From contig JARRON010000033.1 of the NCBI GenBank assembly GCA_037383845.1, positions 1-64,000 of the forward strand: 64,000 nt of DNA, written 5' to 3'. Under the pieces are notes generated by a model that was not told the DNA's origin, searched no databases, and worked only from the letters and a program-made list of their open reading frames with translations. This DNA is from JARRON01 sp037383845 (GTDB lineage Bacteria; Pseudomonadota; Gammaproteobacteria; Steroidobacterales; XN24). Positions 43,155 through 52,321 of this stretch are shown here, piece by piece (position 1 is the first letter of the stretch; each line of letters opens with the position of its first letter). The position numbers were made by a program, and so were the translations under genes.

Positions 43155-43652
43155 ATGTCCAACATCGACCGCCGACGCCTGGAAGCCGAAAGCTGGCTCG
43201 CCGTCGTGCACGCGTACCAGACCTGCACACGGCGCTACGCGCAGATGCTCGAGCACTTCGGGCTGACTGTCGCGCAGTTCGACGTGATGTCAGCTATCGA
43301 GCGCCATCGTGAATACGCGACGCCAAAGTCGATCGCCGACGACTTGCTCGTTACAAAGGGCAACGTGACAGGTCTCATATCGCGCCTGGAGGCGCATGAC
43401 CTGCTCCTCCGCCGCCGGCACCCGACTGACGGGCGCTCGTTCTACTGCGAACTCACTGGCGAAGGTAAGGCGCTGTACCGCCGCGCCCGCGACGCCGCGG
43501 CAGCATTCGTCAGGGCCCAGCTGGCGCCGTTCGACATCCCGGAGCTCGAATTCACACGCGATCTGATGGAGCGCATGCGTGCCCACCTCGAAACACTCGA
43601 TCCCCACGGCATCGCCGACACCCCCGCGGAAAACGGAAGCGAACATGAATGA
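43155..43652 (+). CDS. MarR-family transcriptional regulator
   Basis: Protein of 165 residues with the MarR winged helix: 'LTVAQFDVMSAIERH' (about 44-58), the recognition helix part 'TPKSIADDLLVTKGNVTGLISRLEAHDLLLRRRHPTDGRS' and the wing. ATG 43155 is preferred over ATG 43140: transcription from the promoter at 43104-43131 should begin near 43139, and TGAGGA (43141-43146) is then a well-placed ribosome site for 43155. It overlaps the hydrolase gene by 8 bases, so the pair forms one autoregulated unit. The ligand is unknown. Confidence 0.9.
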   Translation: MSNIDRRRLEAESWLAVVHAYQTCTRRYAQMLEHFGLTVAQFDVMSAIERHREYATPKSIADDLLVTKGNVTGLISRLEAHDLLLRRRHPTDGRSFYCELTGEGKALYRRARDAAAAFVRAQLAPFDIPELEFTRDLMERMRAHLETLDPHGIADTPAENGSEHE

Positions 43653-44475
43653 CACAGGCGCGCCGCTCATGCCCCCGCAGCGCCGGATGATGCTGCGAGA
43701 GACCCGCTTGCTCGCCGATCTGACCCGCATGACGGTGCCCCTTGCCAGGGCATTTCTGCGGCCGGCCCCGGTGAGCGGCCGATCACTCGTCATCGCCCTG
43801 CCGGGATTCGGCGCCGGCGATCGGGCAACAGCTCCGATGCGGGCATGGCTCAATCGTCGCGGATTCGAGACGGAAGGGTGGGGCCTGGGACGCAATCTGG
43901 CCGGCCTCGACATCACGACCCGCAGTGCCCCCGTCTCGCCGGGCTGGGGCCTGGCCCGAGGTGAACAAAACCGGGGCGAGGTGGGCGTGCCGCTGCTCGT
44001 CGACCGCTTCGTCGAACGCGTTCGGCAACGGCATGGTGAGACGGGCCGTCCCGTCTGTCTCGTGGGATGGAGCCTGGGTGGCTATATCGCGCGCGAGGCC
44101 GCGCGGGACCTGCCTGACATCGTTGACTGCATTGTGACACTGGGTTCGCCGGTAGTGGGCGGACCCAAGTACACCGCGGCTGCCGACACGTTCCTCCGCC
44201 GTGGCCAGGATCTGGACTGGATAGAGCGTGTCGTCGCCGCCCGAGAGGCGCGCCCCATCGTGCAGCCTATCACGGCCATCGTGAGCCGAAGCGACGGAGT
44301 CGTCGCCCGTGAGGCCGCCGTCGACCGCTTCAGCCAACGCGTCACGCACGTGGAAATCGACGCGGCCCACCTGGGGCTCGCGTTCAATCCGACGGTGTGG
44401 CGCTATGTCCTGCGCAGCCTGCGCGGTAACGAGGAGTCAATCCCCGAGCCGCGGGTACAGCGCCGCGATGACTAG
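43645..44475 (+). CDS. Alpha/beta-hydrolase
   Basis: Cytoplasmic protein of 276 residues. The strand-loop 'LVIALPGFGAGDRATAPMRAWLNRRGF' carries the oxyanion region. The nucleophile elbow is G-W-S-L-G-G (about 141-146), a later 'SRSDGVV' could hold the acid Asp, and the C-terminal 'VEIDAAHLGLAFN' gives the catalytic His. It looks like a lipase/esterase of the PGAP1- or cutinase-like lid-poor type; the substrate is unknown. It is co-transcribed with and overlapping the MarR gene, so it is probably induced by a compound it degrades. Confidence 0.85.
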   Translation: MNDTGAPLMPPQRRMMLRETRLLADLTRMTVPLARAFLRPAPVSGRSLVIALPGFGAGDRATAPMRAWLNRRGFETEGWGLGRNLAGLDITTRSAPVSPGWGLARGEQNRGEVGVPLLVDRFVERVRQRHGETGRPVCLVGWSLGGYIAREAARDLPDIVDCIVTLGSPVVGGPKYTAAADTFLRRGQDLDWIERVVAAREARPIVQPITAIVSRSDGVVAREAAVDRFSQRVTHVEIDAAHLGLAFNPTVWRYVLRSLRGNEESIPEPRVQRRDD

Positions 44476-44642
44476 ATGAGCAGGAGCCCGGCGGGTATTC
44501 CCCGTTGCGGCGGGATCAGTAATTTACCGGACCGTTCATCGGGTCCGGCCGGGCATTTCTGGCGGTCCGCGATGATCGAATCCGACCGTCATCCTGGCCG
44601 GAAGGGCCAGCGGCATTCGGCCTGCCAGATTCGCGTTCACCG

Positions 44643-44680
44643 CTTGGGAAGCTGAGGTTCCACCATTGAACCACACCCGC
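44643..44680 (-). repeat. Partial tRNA-Gly copy (5' half, first duplicate)
   Basis: Thirty-six of 38 bases match the 5' half of the tRNA-Gly gene (positions 1-38, through the anticodon loop), on the same strand. The 3' half is absent, so it is not a functional tRNA. The leader motif found about 60 bases before the intact tRNA (TCTAAGCGAATCT, then GCGGAGAGAAG) recurs at 44741-44769 at the same distance. It looks like an attachment-site duplicate. The rest of 44476-44792 holds no gene. Confidence 0.85.
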
Positions 44681-44792
44681 AAATCAGGGAACTGCGGCCT
44701 CAGGGCAGCCGGTTGAGGCCAGATCTGAGGCCGCCCGCGGTCTAAGCGAATCTCCGGTGCGGAGAGAAGAGATCGTCGAGTTGCCTCGTGAT

Positions 44793-46715
44793 TTACGGCG
44801 TGTACCAGATCGGTGACGTATAGGCGCGTTCCTGGATTGAACTCGGCACGTCGTCGGGCAGATCCACGCCGAAAATCTTGGCGTCGTAGGTCGTCCAGCG
44901 CGGCGTCGGGATTTCGAGGACGCGGACATAGTAGAAGGCGCGCTGCGCGGGATCGAACTCGGGGTCGGTCCAGAAGGCCTGCAGGAAGGGTGTCCCGATC
45001 GAGTTGTCGTAGCTTGCGTTCTCGACATCCACCGTGTTGCCCACGGCCGGCAACTTGCCGTCGTCGCCCGGTTCGCGATCGCCCGACCACGCGATGTCAT
45101 AGACCTGTTCGTGCGCTTCACCGGAGTCGTCGACCCATCCCTTGATCATCTGGATGCGGTCGAGATTGGCCCCGTCCGGATCACGCAGTGCACGTACCAG
45201 CAGCGTGGGCGCTGCACCGTCGGGGGCAGCGGAAAGGTCGCCACCCATCGGGACGCCGGTGTCGTAGCCATGCCGCGCGAAATCGCTGCGATCCAGATCG
45301 CCCTCGGCAAAGTCCCACGCGGCGAATACGCGGACGCGTATCCGCGTGCCGGTGGTTGCGAAAACTTCCTTTCGCTTCAGCGCGTCCCAAATTGCTTCGC
45401 GCGTATTTTCGCGGGCCCAGACTGCCGCCAATCCGGAGGCACTGTTTTGGCGTGCATAGATCTGATGGCCCTCAGGCGCCGGGCGCCCCGCAATGACCTC
45501 GTTGAAGCGGATCGGGTCTGCCGAAGGTTCCAGGATCACGACCTTGCCGAAGTAATTGTCTTCCGCCGCGGTCGCCAACGATGTGTGTGAATCGGTAGAT
45601 CCGATGACGCCGAATTTGAACGGGTTGGTGCCGAGCTCGGCTGCGTATGCCATACCCCTTTTTAATGCCTCTCGAGCGTATTCGCGCGGCAGCATGTCAG
45701 CGGTCTTGGGCTCGGGGCCGAAGCTTGCCAGATCCCATGTCGCGTAATCGGCGAACTCGTCGTCGGGCGACAGCATCGGATGCGCTTCGCCGTCGCCCTT
45801 CTGCTGGGTAATCTCGTAGACCGGCTCCCAGCGCTGGCGGCGCTCGGCGTAGGCTTGCGTCAACGGATCCCCGGAAAACGTGACGTCGTCAAACATCAGC
45901 CCGTTCGAAAGGTTGCCGTTGTGCGGGATAGCCAGGACCTGACCGCCGGTCTTGTCCTCGTACATCTGCATCCAGTCCCACAGGTCCTCGGCATCGAAGC
46001 TGTCGTACTGAGAGAAAGGAATGACCTGGTCGGCTTTCGCCTTGCCGTCGCGGAAGATGACGTTCCGGTGCAGGTTGTTGCCGTTCGGCATGGAAGTCCA
46101 TTCGTAGCCGATCAGCGCAGTGAACAGGCCCGGATCATTATGCTTCTCGGCGGCTGCGGTGAGGTTGTTCCACATCTCGGCCTTCAGATCGGTCAACTCC
46201 GCTAGCGGGTCGTCCTGCGTGGCGTTCTTCGCCATCCAGTTCTCGTACGCCTGCAACGCGCCGTCGGGCCCGGACTTGACCAGATCGTGCTGCTCCTTAC
46301 CCCATGGGTTCGACAGCAGCGCCGGGTTCGACTCCGCGATAGCGGGCGCGAGACCGAGATTCTCCGAGTGATCCGCGATCACCAGAAAGTCGAGAGGCCG
46401 CCTGAGCCGCGCCTGGAGCCCGGTACTGGAAGTGACTGTCTCGCCCTTCGCAAATCGGTAGGCTTCTTCCGGGCCGAGCGTGTTGCCGATCATGCCTGCA
46501 TCGGCCGAATAGGCCGTGTGCAGATGTGTGTCGCCGAAGTAGACGTTATTGGGAAAATTCTCTTCCGGGTAGGGCGAATACTGGATGTCACTTCGCTCCG
46601 CCGGGTGAGTGCCAGCCTCGAACTCCTGCGCGTTAGCAACGGGCCAGTGGACCACCGACAATGTGAGCAGGGGTCCGACAAACATCATTGTCTTTCGCGC
46701 TCGCTGTCCCGTCAT
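44793..46715 (-). CDS. DUF3604 domain-containing exported protein
   Basis: Protein of 640 residues with a signal peptide (cleavage near A-N-A-Q, residue 28). The PHP-like metal site is visible as 'VYFGDTHLHTAYSADA' (D-x-H-x-H), 'LVIADHSE', 'LIGYEWTSMPNG', 'LAIPHNGNLSNG' and 'GSTDSHTSL', all characteristic of DUF3604. Members are probably metal-dependent hydrolases, often near arylsulfatases or xenobiotic genes; the reaction is not established. ATG 46715 gives the signal peptide, and the open frame to 46868 does not fit. It lies between the two tRNA-Gly 5'-half duplicates, which suggests arrival by transfer. Confidence 0.88.
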   Translation of the reverse strand: MTGQRARKTMMFVGPLLTLSVVHWPVANAQEFEAGTHPAERSDIQYSPYPEENFPNNVYFGDTHLHTAYSADAGMIGNTLGPEEAYRFAKGETVTSSTGLQARLRRPLDFLVIADHSENLGLAPAIAESNPALLSNPWGKEQHDLVKSGPDGALQAYENWMAKNATQDDPLAELTDLKAEMWNNLTAAAEKHNDPGLFTALIGYEWTSMPNGNNLHRNVIFRDGKAKADQVIPFSQYDSFDAEDLWDWMQMYEDKTGGQVLAIPHNGNLSNGLMFDDVTFSGDPLTQAYAERRQRWEPVYEITQQKGDGEAHPMLSPDDEFADYATWDLASFGPEPKTADMLPREYAREALKRGMAYAAELGTNPFKFGVIGSTDSHTSLATAAEDNYFGKVVILEPSADPIRFNEVIAGRPAPEGHQIYARQNSASGLAAVWARENTREAIWDALKRKEVFATTGTRIRVRVFAAWDFAEGDLDRSDFARHGYDTGVPMGGDLSAAPDGAAPTLLVRALRDPDGANLDRIQMIKGWVDDSGEAHEQVYDIAWSGDREPGDDGKLPAVGNTVDVENASYDNSIGTPFLQAFWTDPEFDPAQRAFYYVRVLEIPTPRWTTYDAKIFGVDLPDDVPSSIQERAYTSPIWYTP

Positions 46716-46856
46716 CGTCTCCGCTCCGTGTCCAATCCGTAAACTGGAAGCTACTATAACCGGGTGGGGGGAAGCCAAAACCATGGGCCCCAGAGCCTGT
46801 GCGGCCTCGGAATACGGTTTCGCCTGCAGCCTTCGCGTCATCTGCACCGGTCTCAA

Positions 46857-46996
46857 AAGTGAGGCCAAAACTGAGCGTACTCAGAAAGCCTGCTGGAATC
46901 AGTTGGTTACTTTCGGGTGATCTAACTCGTTGAAACCGGTGGTCAGAAGACCGCGGATATCAAGCAGTTAAGAGGTTGGTCAACTCAGAGACTCCG
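46857..46996. repeat. 140-bp direct repeat, copy A
   Basis: This stretch aligns without gaps to 49247-49386 (constant offset 2390) with roughly three quarters of bases identical. Shared runs include AGTTGGTTAC, TGAAACCG and CAACTCAG-GACTCCG. It abuts the second tRNA-Gly 5'-half copy at 46998. It is non-coding. Confidence 0.85.
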
Positions 46997-46997
46997 A

Positions 46998-47034
46998 TTG
47001 GGAAGCTGAGGTTCCACCATTGAACTACACCCGC
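46998..47034 (-). repeat. Partial tRNA-Gly copy (5' half, second duplicate)
   Basis: Thirty-six of 37 bases match the 5' half of the intact tRNA-Gly gene, same strand, again ending at the anticodon loop. A diverged version of the leader motif follows at the same 60-base distance (about 47094-47123, ending GCGAGAGAAG). Between here and 47298 I see nothing that codes. Confidence 0.85.
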
Positions 47035-47298
47035 AGATCAGGGAGTTACGTCCCACTCAGGTCTAGCTAAGCCTAAGAGTGAGAGTCCTCGGATTCCAGC
47101 GATTCTACGGCCGCGAGAGAAGAATTCGGACAACCCATCTCCATCGCCGTGTATCCGCTATGCCCAATAGCCGACATTCAGATCGTCTGGGAATGGCCAA
47201 TTTGACCGGCGGCCATCGGCCAGAAGCGAACCCTGAGTGCAAGCGAAGCGATCAGAAATACAGGCCCTTCGACCAGATCGTCCCGGTGATCCCCACGG

Positions 47299-49143
47299 TC
47301 AGCGAGAAGGTGCCGGCGCTTGCTCAATTCCCTCGTAAAGAGCAATCAACAATTCGTGTGCCGCTTCGGGATCCGATGCCAGCGGCACGCCGGCATGCGC
47401 AGCCTGCGGTGCAGTGTCCGCATCGTAAATTGCCTCGCCATCCTTGATGGTGAGACGCACCTTGAGCTTGGCAAGATTATCCGGCTCTACCGTCACCGGG
47501 TTGTCAGAAAGGATGACGAGATCGGCACGCTTGCCCTGTTCGATGGAGCCCTTGTCGTTCTCCTCGAATTGCTGCCAGGCAGGCCAGATCGTCATCGCCT
47601 TCAGGGCCGTCATCACGTCCACGCGCTGGTCGGGGCCGAGGACGTCACCGGTGCGGGTGCGCCGAGTCACGGTGGCGGACAACACTCGCATGCTGTCCGG
47701 AAATGCGACAGGCGCATCATGATGCGAGCCGAATATCATGTCACGCTCCCGGGCCCAACCGGTCGGCGAGATGTTCTGCGCCATCTCGGGTCCGACAGTG
47801 TGGTCCCGATGCCAGTCGCCCCAGTAATACGTGTGCATCGGGAAGAGCGACAGGAACACGCCGAGTTTCTTGTAGCTGTCGACCTGGTCCTCGCGCAGAA
47901 ACTGGCCATGGATCAGGACCGGCCGTATGTCGGGCGTACCAAACTCGGACTGGGCGTTCTCTATGGCTTCGATCAGCATGTCGGAGGCACCCTCGCCGTT
48001 CGCATGCGTGATGATCTGGATGCCCTTCTCGTAACACCAGTTGACCGCGTCCTGCGTCTGCTCCATGTCAATGGCTGAATAGCCGGCATAATCGGGAGGA
48101 TAGTCGCCGACCGGATCATAATACGGCCGATCCCTCAGTGCGGTGAACCCCTGTGGCGAACCGTCGATAGTCAGTTTGCAGCCGCCGACACGGATCCCGT
48201 CGGTATATGTCTTTGAAACGTTCGCGGCGATGTAGTCGCGGGCCTCCAGCACGTCGGGATAGGCAACCACATCGATCGGAATCTCGCCGGCGGCGGCCAG
48301 TGACTTCAGCACCTCGACTATCCCGCCTGAAGATCTCCCATCCTGCGCCGTCGTATAGCCGTAGCTTGCCCACAGCTCAGCGCCGGCACGAGCAAAGGCT
48401 TCGAGGCCCTCCTGCCCGAGTTCGCCGATCAGCGGAACCAGTACGGCGAAGAATGCGTATTCCTCGAGCACACCGTTGGGTTCGCCATTTTCGTCCTTGC
48501 GAATGATGCCACCCGGAGGTGCTTCGGTAGATGCATCGACGCCAGCGAACTCGAGCGCAGCCGAGTTTGCGACACCGATGTGGCCGGACTGGTGAACGAG
48601 CAGGATGGGGATTTCGGCCGAAACTTCATCGAGGTCCTCACGAGTCGGGTGCCGGACTTCGGCGAGCTGGGCATTGTCGTATCCGAAACCGATGATCATG
48701 TTCGCCTGGTCGACGACCTCCGAATTCTCCTCGGCCCAGGCGGACAGCGTGGCCTTGAGGCTGGCAATATCGGTTACCTCCCCATCGGGTGGTGCGAGAA
48801 GGTTCGCCGAGAGCGCCTGCAGTCCGCCCATAACGACGTGGCCATGGCTATCCACAAAGCCTGGGACCATCGTACGGCCATCGAGGTTGAACGATTCCGT
48901 GCCCTCTCCTTCGAAGGCCTTCACTTCGACGAGCGATCCTACGGAGAGGATGCGCCCGTCCTTAACGGCGACGGCCTCGGCGGTGGGCTGCGCATCATCC
49001 ATGGTCAGAATCGGGCCACCAGAGTAAATCGTGTCGGCGACGATCTGTTCCGGCGATTCAGCCTCTGCAGGGGGCGCGGCTTCCTCCTGTCCGCAGCCGA
49101 CAATTAGCATGGTGATGGCAAGAACAGCAATCCAGGTTTTCAT
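47299..49143 (-). CDS. YtcJ-like amidohydrolase, lipoprotein
   Basis: Protein of 614 residues with a lipoprotein signal (I-V-G-C, Cys at 17) and an Ala/Glu spacer, so it should sit on a membrane facing the periplasm. The amidohydrolase-3 barrel shows 'GRTMVPGFVDSHGHVVMGG' (H-x-H), 'KLTIDGSPQG', 'IITHANGEGASDMLIEAIE', 'RPVLIHGQFLREDQVD' and 'FGSHHDAPV'. Family members hydrolyse N-acyl or formamide bonds of diverse compounds; the substrate is unknown. ATG 49143 is clear. It lies between the two copies of the 140-bp repeat, as a third cassette of the island. Confidence 0.9.
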   Translation of the reverse strand: MKTWIAVLAITMLIVGCGQEEAAPPAEAESPEQIVADTIYSGGPILTMDDAQPTAEAVAVKDGRILSVGSLVEVKAFEGEGTESFNLDGRTMVPGFVDSHGHVVMGGLQALSANLLAPPDGEVTDIASLKATLSAWAEENSEVVDQANMIIGFGYDNAQLAEVRHPTREDLDEVSAEIPILLVHQSGHIGVANSAALEFAGVDASTEAPPGGIIRKDENGEPNGVLEEYAFFAVLVPLIGELGQEGLEAFARAGAELWASYGYTTAQDGRSSGGIVEVLKSLAAAGEIPIDVVAYPDVLEARDYIAANVSKTYTDGIRVGGCKLTIDGSPQGFTALRDRPYYDPVGDYPPDYAGYSAIDMEQTQDAVNWCYEKGIQIITHANGEGASDMLIEAIENAQSEFGTPDIRPVLIHGQFLREDQVDSYKKLGVFLSLFPMHTYYWGDWHRDHTVGPEMAQNISPTGWARERDMIFGSHHDAPVAFPDSMRVLSATVTRRTRTGDVLGPDQRVDVMTALKAMTIWPAWQQFEENDKGSIEQGKRADLVILSDNPVTVEPDNLAKLKVRLTIKDGEAIYDADTAPQAAHAGVPLASDPEAAHELLIALYEGIEQAPAPSR

Positions 49144-49246
49144 ACGAGTGTCCGCTCAGGGTCATAACCGGCAAGCAGCCTAGCAGGAGAATGGCCACGT
49201 CCGAAACTGAGTGGTCATTCGGATATCGGAAGATTCCGTGCAGTTG

Positions 49247-49386
49247 AAGTGAGGCTAAAACTTAGCGCACTCAGAAAGCTTCACGCAGTCAGTTGGTTAC
49301 TCTTGGGTGAAATGACTCATTGAAACCGCTGGTCACAGGACCACGGAAATCCGGAGGTTATCGGTCTGGACAACTCAGCGACTCCG
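49247..49386. repeat. 140-bp direct repeat, copy B
   Basis: Ungapped partner of 46857-46996. Unlike copy A it is not followed by a tRNA-Gly fragment. It lies just upstream of the amidohydrolase start and probably marks the outer end of that cassette. Confidence 0.85.
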
Positions 49387-49879
49387 CGAGCGCGAGAAGG
49401 CATGCCGGCAATAAGAACACGAGCCCGAGGTCCGGCACATTCTCTGCCGGTAAGGGCTGCGGAGGAATTTATTCCGGCACAAAAAGAAGACGAGTCACAA
49501 TCGCGGTGCGGTCCGTCTTGACCAGACTTCTGCCCAGGACGTCCCAGCGACATTCCAGATTTGCATTAATTGGAGTTTGGTGGCCCCCGCGCGCCGTCAG
49601 CGGCGGTCGAACTAACCGACTCTTCGAGCTCACCGGAGGCGGGGGAGCGGATCGAGGCGCCGGATGCCGAGGCCTTCGTGGGCGCACGTTCGCAGGTCGA
49701 GCGCTGCGCTATTTTGCATGGGGCCGGCCTGGAAGTACTGTTAGTGACAGGTCGGATTTATCGACCACGCCCGACGATTCGGCCGCTCCGGCGAGAAACA
49801 TGCCTGGCGTCCGTATCCCGGACCAGGCGGCCCGTGACGCGGTAAGATCGGATTGCAAATAGCACTCGCGAAACAAACC
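49387..49879. other. Gene-free stretch at the end of the tRNA-Gly island
   Basis: About 490 bases between the repeat and the phospholipase D gene. Open frames exist on both strands but none has a ribosome site, a recognisable motif or consistent coding character. It may contain gene fragments too degraded to name. Confidence 0.4.
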
Positions 49880-51427
49880 ATGCAGAGACTTAAGAGAACA
49901 TTCGCCTTTGCGGCGGCAGCCCTTTCCATTGGCGGCTGCGCCAGTATCGATTTCGACTATCCGCGCAGCGAATCCTACGCTTACACGGACACGGCCGACA
50001 CAGCCTACGGCCAGACGCTCACTGAACTGCTCCGCAGCAAGCCCGCCGGCCAGTCAGGCTTTTACCCTCTGTCCGACGGCATTGAGTCGCTGGCAGCGCG
50101 CCTGGTCACGGCGTCCAACGCGGAGAGGAGCATCGATCTTCAGTACTACCTGATCAAGCCCGACGTGACCGGCGCGGCGCTCATCCACGAACTCCTCAAA
50201 GCCGCCGATCGGGGCGTCCGTGTACGCCTGCTGCTGGACGATGTTTTCACCAAGGGCACCGACTTCGGCATGGCGGGTCTTGATTCGCACCCGAACTTCG
50301 AGATCCGGATTTTCAATCCTTTCTATCGCGGCGTCGCCGGCCGCGCCGTCAGCGGCCTGACCAATTTCGGCCGCATCAATCGGCGCATGCACAACAAGTC
50401 ATTCACGGTGGACAACCAGGTTACGATCGTCGGCGGCCGCAATATCGCTGACGAGTACTTCGGAGCGCGCGAGGATTCGAAATTCAGCGATCTCGACGTT
50501 ATCGGCATCGGCCCGGTCGTGGAAGACGTCTCGACGATGTTCGACGTTTACTGGAACCACTCGACAGCGCTGCCGGTGGCCGCATTTGCCCGCATGCCCG
50601 ACGATCCCGCAGCAGAACTCGAGCGGGTACGAAGAGAGCTGCGGGGCGCGAGAGAAGCAATCATCGAGTCGGAGTACGCCGGTGCCGTCAAGGATCAGGT
50701 CTTCCGCCTGGATAACATGAAGGCGGACCGCTTCAGCTGGGCAACTTACCAGCTGGTCTACGACTCACCAGACAAAGGCATCAGGGGGAAGGCGAAAGAA
50801 GCCCCATCGATCACAAAGCCGTTGATCGAGTCACTCGGTTCGGCATCGGAACGTGTTGTCGTCATATCGCCCTATTTTGTACCCAGAAAGTCGGGCGTCC
50901 AGGGCTTCTCGGCGCTGGAAGCCCGCGACGTCGACGTCACGATCATCACCAATTCGCTGGCCGCAAACAATCAGTTCGCGGTGCACGGCGGATACGCGCC
51001 GTCCCGCAAGCCGCTGCTCGAGAACGGCGTCGAGATCTACGAAGTCCGCCCCGATGCAGACGTCGCAGGGGCCGAGATCATCGCCGCGAGCGGCGCGAAA
51101 GCGACGCTGCACACCAAAGCCTATATCGTGGATGACAGAGAGCTCTTTATCGGCTCTTTCAATTTCGACCCGCGCTCGGCAAACATCAACACCGAATCCG
51201 GGGTCATCATCTACTCCGCCGAGATGGCCCGGGGGCTCGCCGCTCGCATCGACGACGCCCTGCCGCAGCAAACCTACGAGGTATTCCTCAATGAGGACGG
51301 CGAGGTTCGCTGGCGAGGCAGGCGTGACGGCGAGGACCTCATCTTCGACAAAGAACCGGAGACGACCTGGGCTCAGCGATTCATGGCGGGAATCATGCGC
51401 CTTCTTCCCATACGCGGCCAGCTTTAG
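49880..51427 (+). CDS. Phospholipase D-family lipoprotein
   Basis: Protein of 515 residues with a lipoprotein signal (I-G-G-C, Cys at about 20). The two PLD motifs are H-N-K-S-F-x-V-D (about 173-180) and H-T-K-A-Y-I-V-D (about 412-419), each followed by the usual G-G-R-N and G-S-F-N-F-D-x-R-S. The enzyme should act on phospholipids or another phosphodiester at the periplasmic face of a membrane; this branch resembles cardiolipin synthase-like PLDs of unknown substrate. The ATG at 49880 fits the lipoprotein signal; TTG 49853 would bury it. Confidence 0.9.
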   Translation: MQRLKRTFAFAAAALSIGGCASIDFDYPRSESYAYTDTADTAYGQTLTELLRSKPAGQSGFYPLSDGIESLAARLVTASNAERSIDLQYYLIKPDVTGAALIHELLKAADRGVRVRLLLDDVFTKGTDFGMAGLDSHPNFEIRIFNPFYRGVAGRAVSGLTNFGRINRRMHNKSFTVDNQVTIVGGRNIADEYFGAREDSKFSDLDVIGIGPVVEDVSTMFDVYWNHSTALPVAAFARMPDDPAAELERVRRELRGAREAIIESEYAGAVKDQVFRLDNMKADRFSWATYQLVYDSPDKGIRGKAKEAPSITKPLIESLGSASERVVVISPYFVPRKSGVQGFSALEARDVDVTIITNSLAANNQFAVHGGYAPSRKPLLENGVEIYEVRPDADVAGAEIIAASGAKATLHTKAYIVDDRELFIGSFNFDPRSANINTESGVIIYSAEMARGLAARIDDALPQQTYEVFLNEDGEVRWRGRRDGEDLIFDKEPETTWAQRFMAGIMRLLPIRGQL

Positions 51428-51961
51428 GAACTGAACAGAAATTCCAGTTCCCCGGCGGAGCCGGGGTCCGCAGACCGCTCAGCCAAAACGGGATGCCCGC
51501 CTCAGCAAAGCGACTTCGTACTGCCCCAGCGATAGCCCAGTTGGCCCGCCAGTACGCGATGATCGGATTGGACCGTCTTGGTGGCCGGCCGAACAAGCAG
51601 GCCGCCATGGCGCGAGGCGCCGCCCGTGACACGCCACGTCGCCAACGACCCCGGCCGGGCACGTGCAAAGCCTGCAACGGCAGTCTCCACCGGCTCCCCG
51701 GCGATGATGCGCTCGATTGCAGCCGCTATGGCGTGTACCGCCGCGGAGCTCAGCCAACCACGCGCTGAATGGGCCGCTGTCGGTGCTGGCATCCCGCATC
51801 GAACCAGGCGTGCGCCTAAGGAGCTGACCAGCCCATGGCTGGTCAGTCCAGGCAGCAGCGCCAGCCGGTGCAGGGGCCCTCGCGTTCCACGGAGGACAGG
51901 CCGAGGCCGCTTTCGCCGGCCCGCCATTCCCAGATGCCCGTGCTAGCCTTAAAGGCCAGGC
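51428..51961. other. Gene-free stretch with possible decayed coding
   Basis: A 534-base gap. A hairpin CCCCGG/CCGGGG (51450-51466) follows the PLD gene without a T tract. Minus-strand frames between 51502 and 51927 show a fairly protein-like alanine-rich stretch but no start signal, motif or recognisable family. I would not call a gene. Confidence 0.4.
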
Positions 51962-52321
51962 ATGAGTTTCTTGTCCCAGTTCGCGGAGGCGGCCACCACG
52001 GCCGTCGGATTTTTCTGGAAGGCCGGCTGGGCCTTTGTGCTCGGCTACAGCATCAGCGCCATGATCCAGGCCTTCGTACCGACAGGCCGACTGACGCCTC
52101 ACCTGGGCGAACCCGATTTCCAGAGTGCTTCGCTGGCCACGCTTTTCGGCGCGGCCTCATCCTCCTGCTCGTTTGCAGCACTGGCCGCGGCGCGGGCTCT
52201 CGTGCTGAAAGGCGCCCATTTCGTCGCGGCGGTCGCCTTCATGTTCGCGTCGACCAACCTTGTGATCGAGCTCGGCATCCTGATCTCCGGGCTGCTGGTG
52301 CAGTTCTATCTGAGCCTCTGA
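51962..52321 (+). pseudogene. Truncated permease (YraQ/ArsP, DUF318 type)
   Basis: Reading frame of 119 residues matching the N-terminal third of the DUF318/ArsP permeases: 'FFWKAGWAFVLGYSISAMIQAFVP' as first helix, 'LGAASSSCSFAALAAARALVLKGA' with the Ser/Cys motif on the transport path (written A-A-S-S-S-C-S here), then 'FMFASTNLVIELGILI'. Full-length members have 300 or more residues, and nothing in the following 390 bases continues the protein in any frame I could read. It therefore looks cut off, although a short expressed form is possible. The family exports organoarsenicals or unknown metals. Confidence 0.6.

Noticed and set aside
44643..47034. Two further tRNA-Gly genes
   Set aside because: Only the 5' halves are present; the T arm, the 3' acceptor strand and the 3' side of the anticodon stem are missing.
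51502..51927. Possible minus-strand gene after the PLD gene
   Set aside because: No start signal, motif or recognisable family; overlapping frames are equally open.
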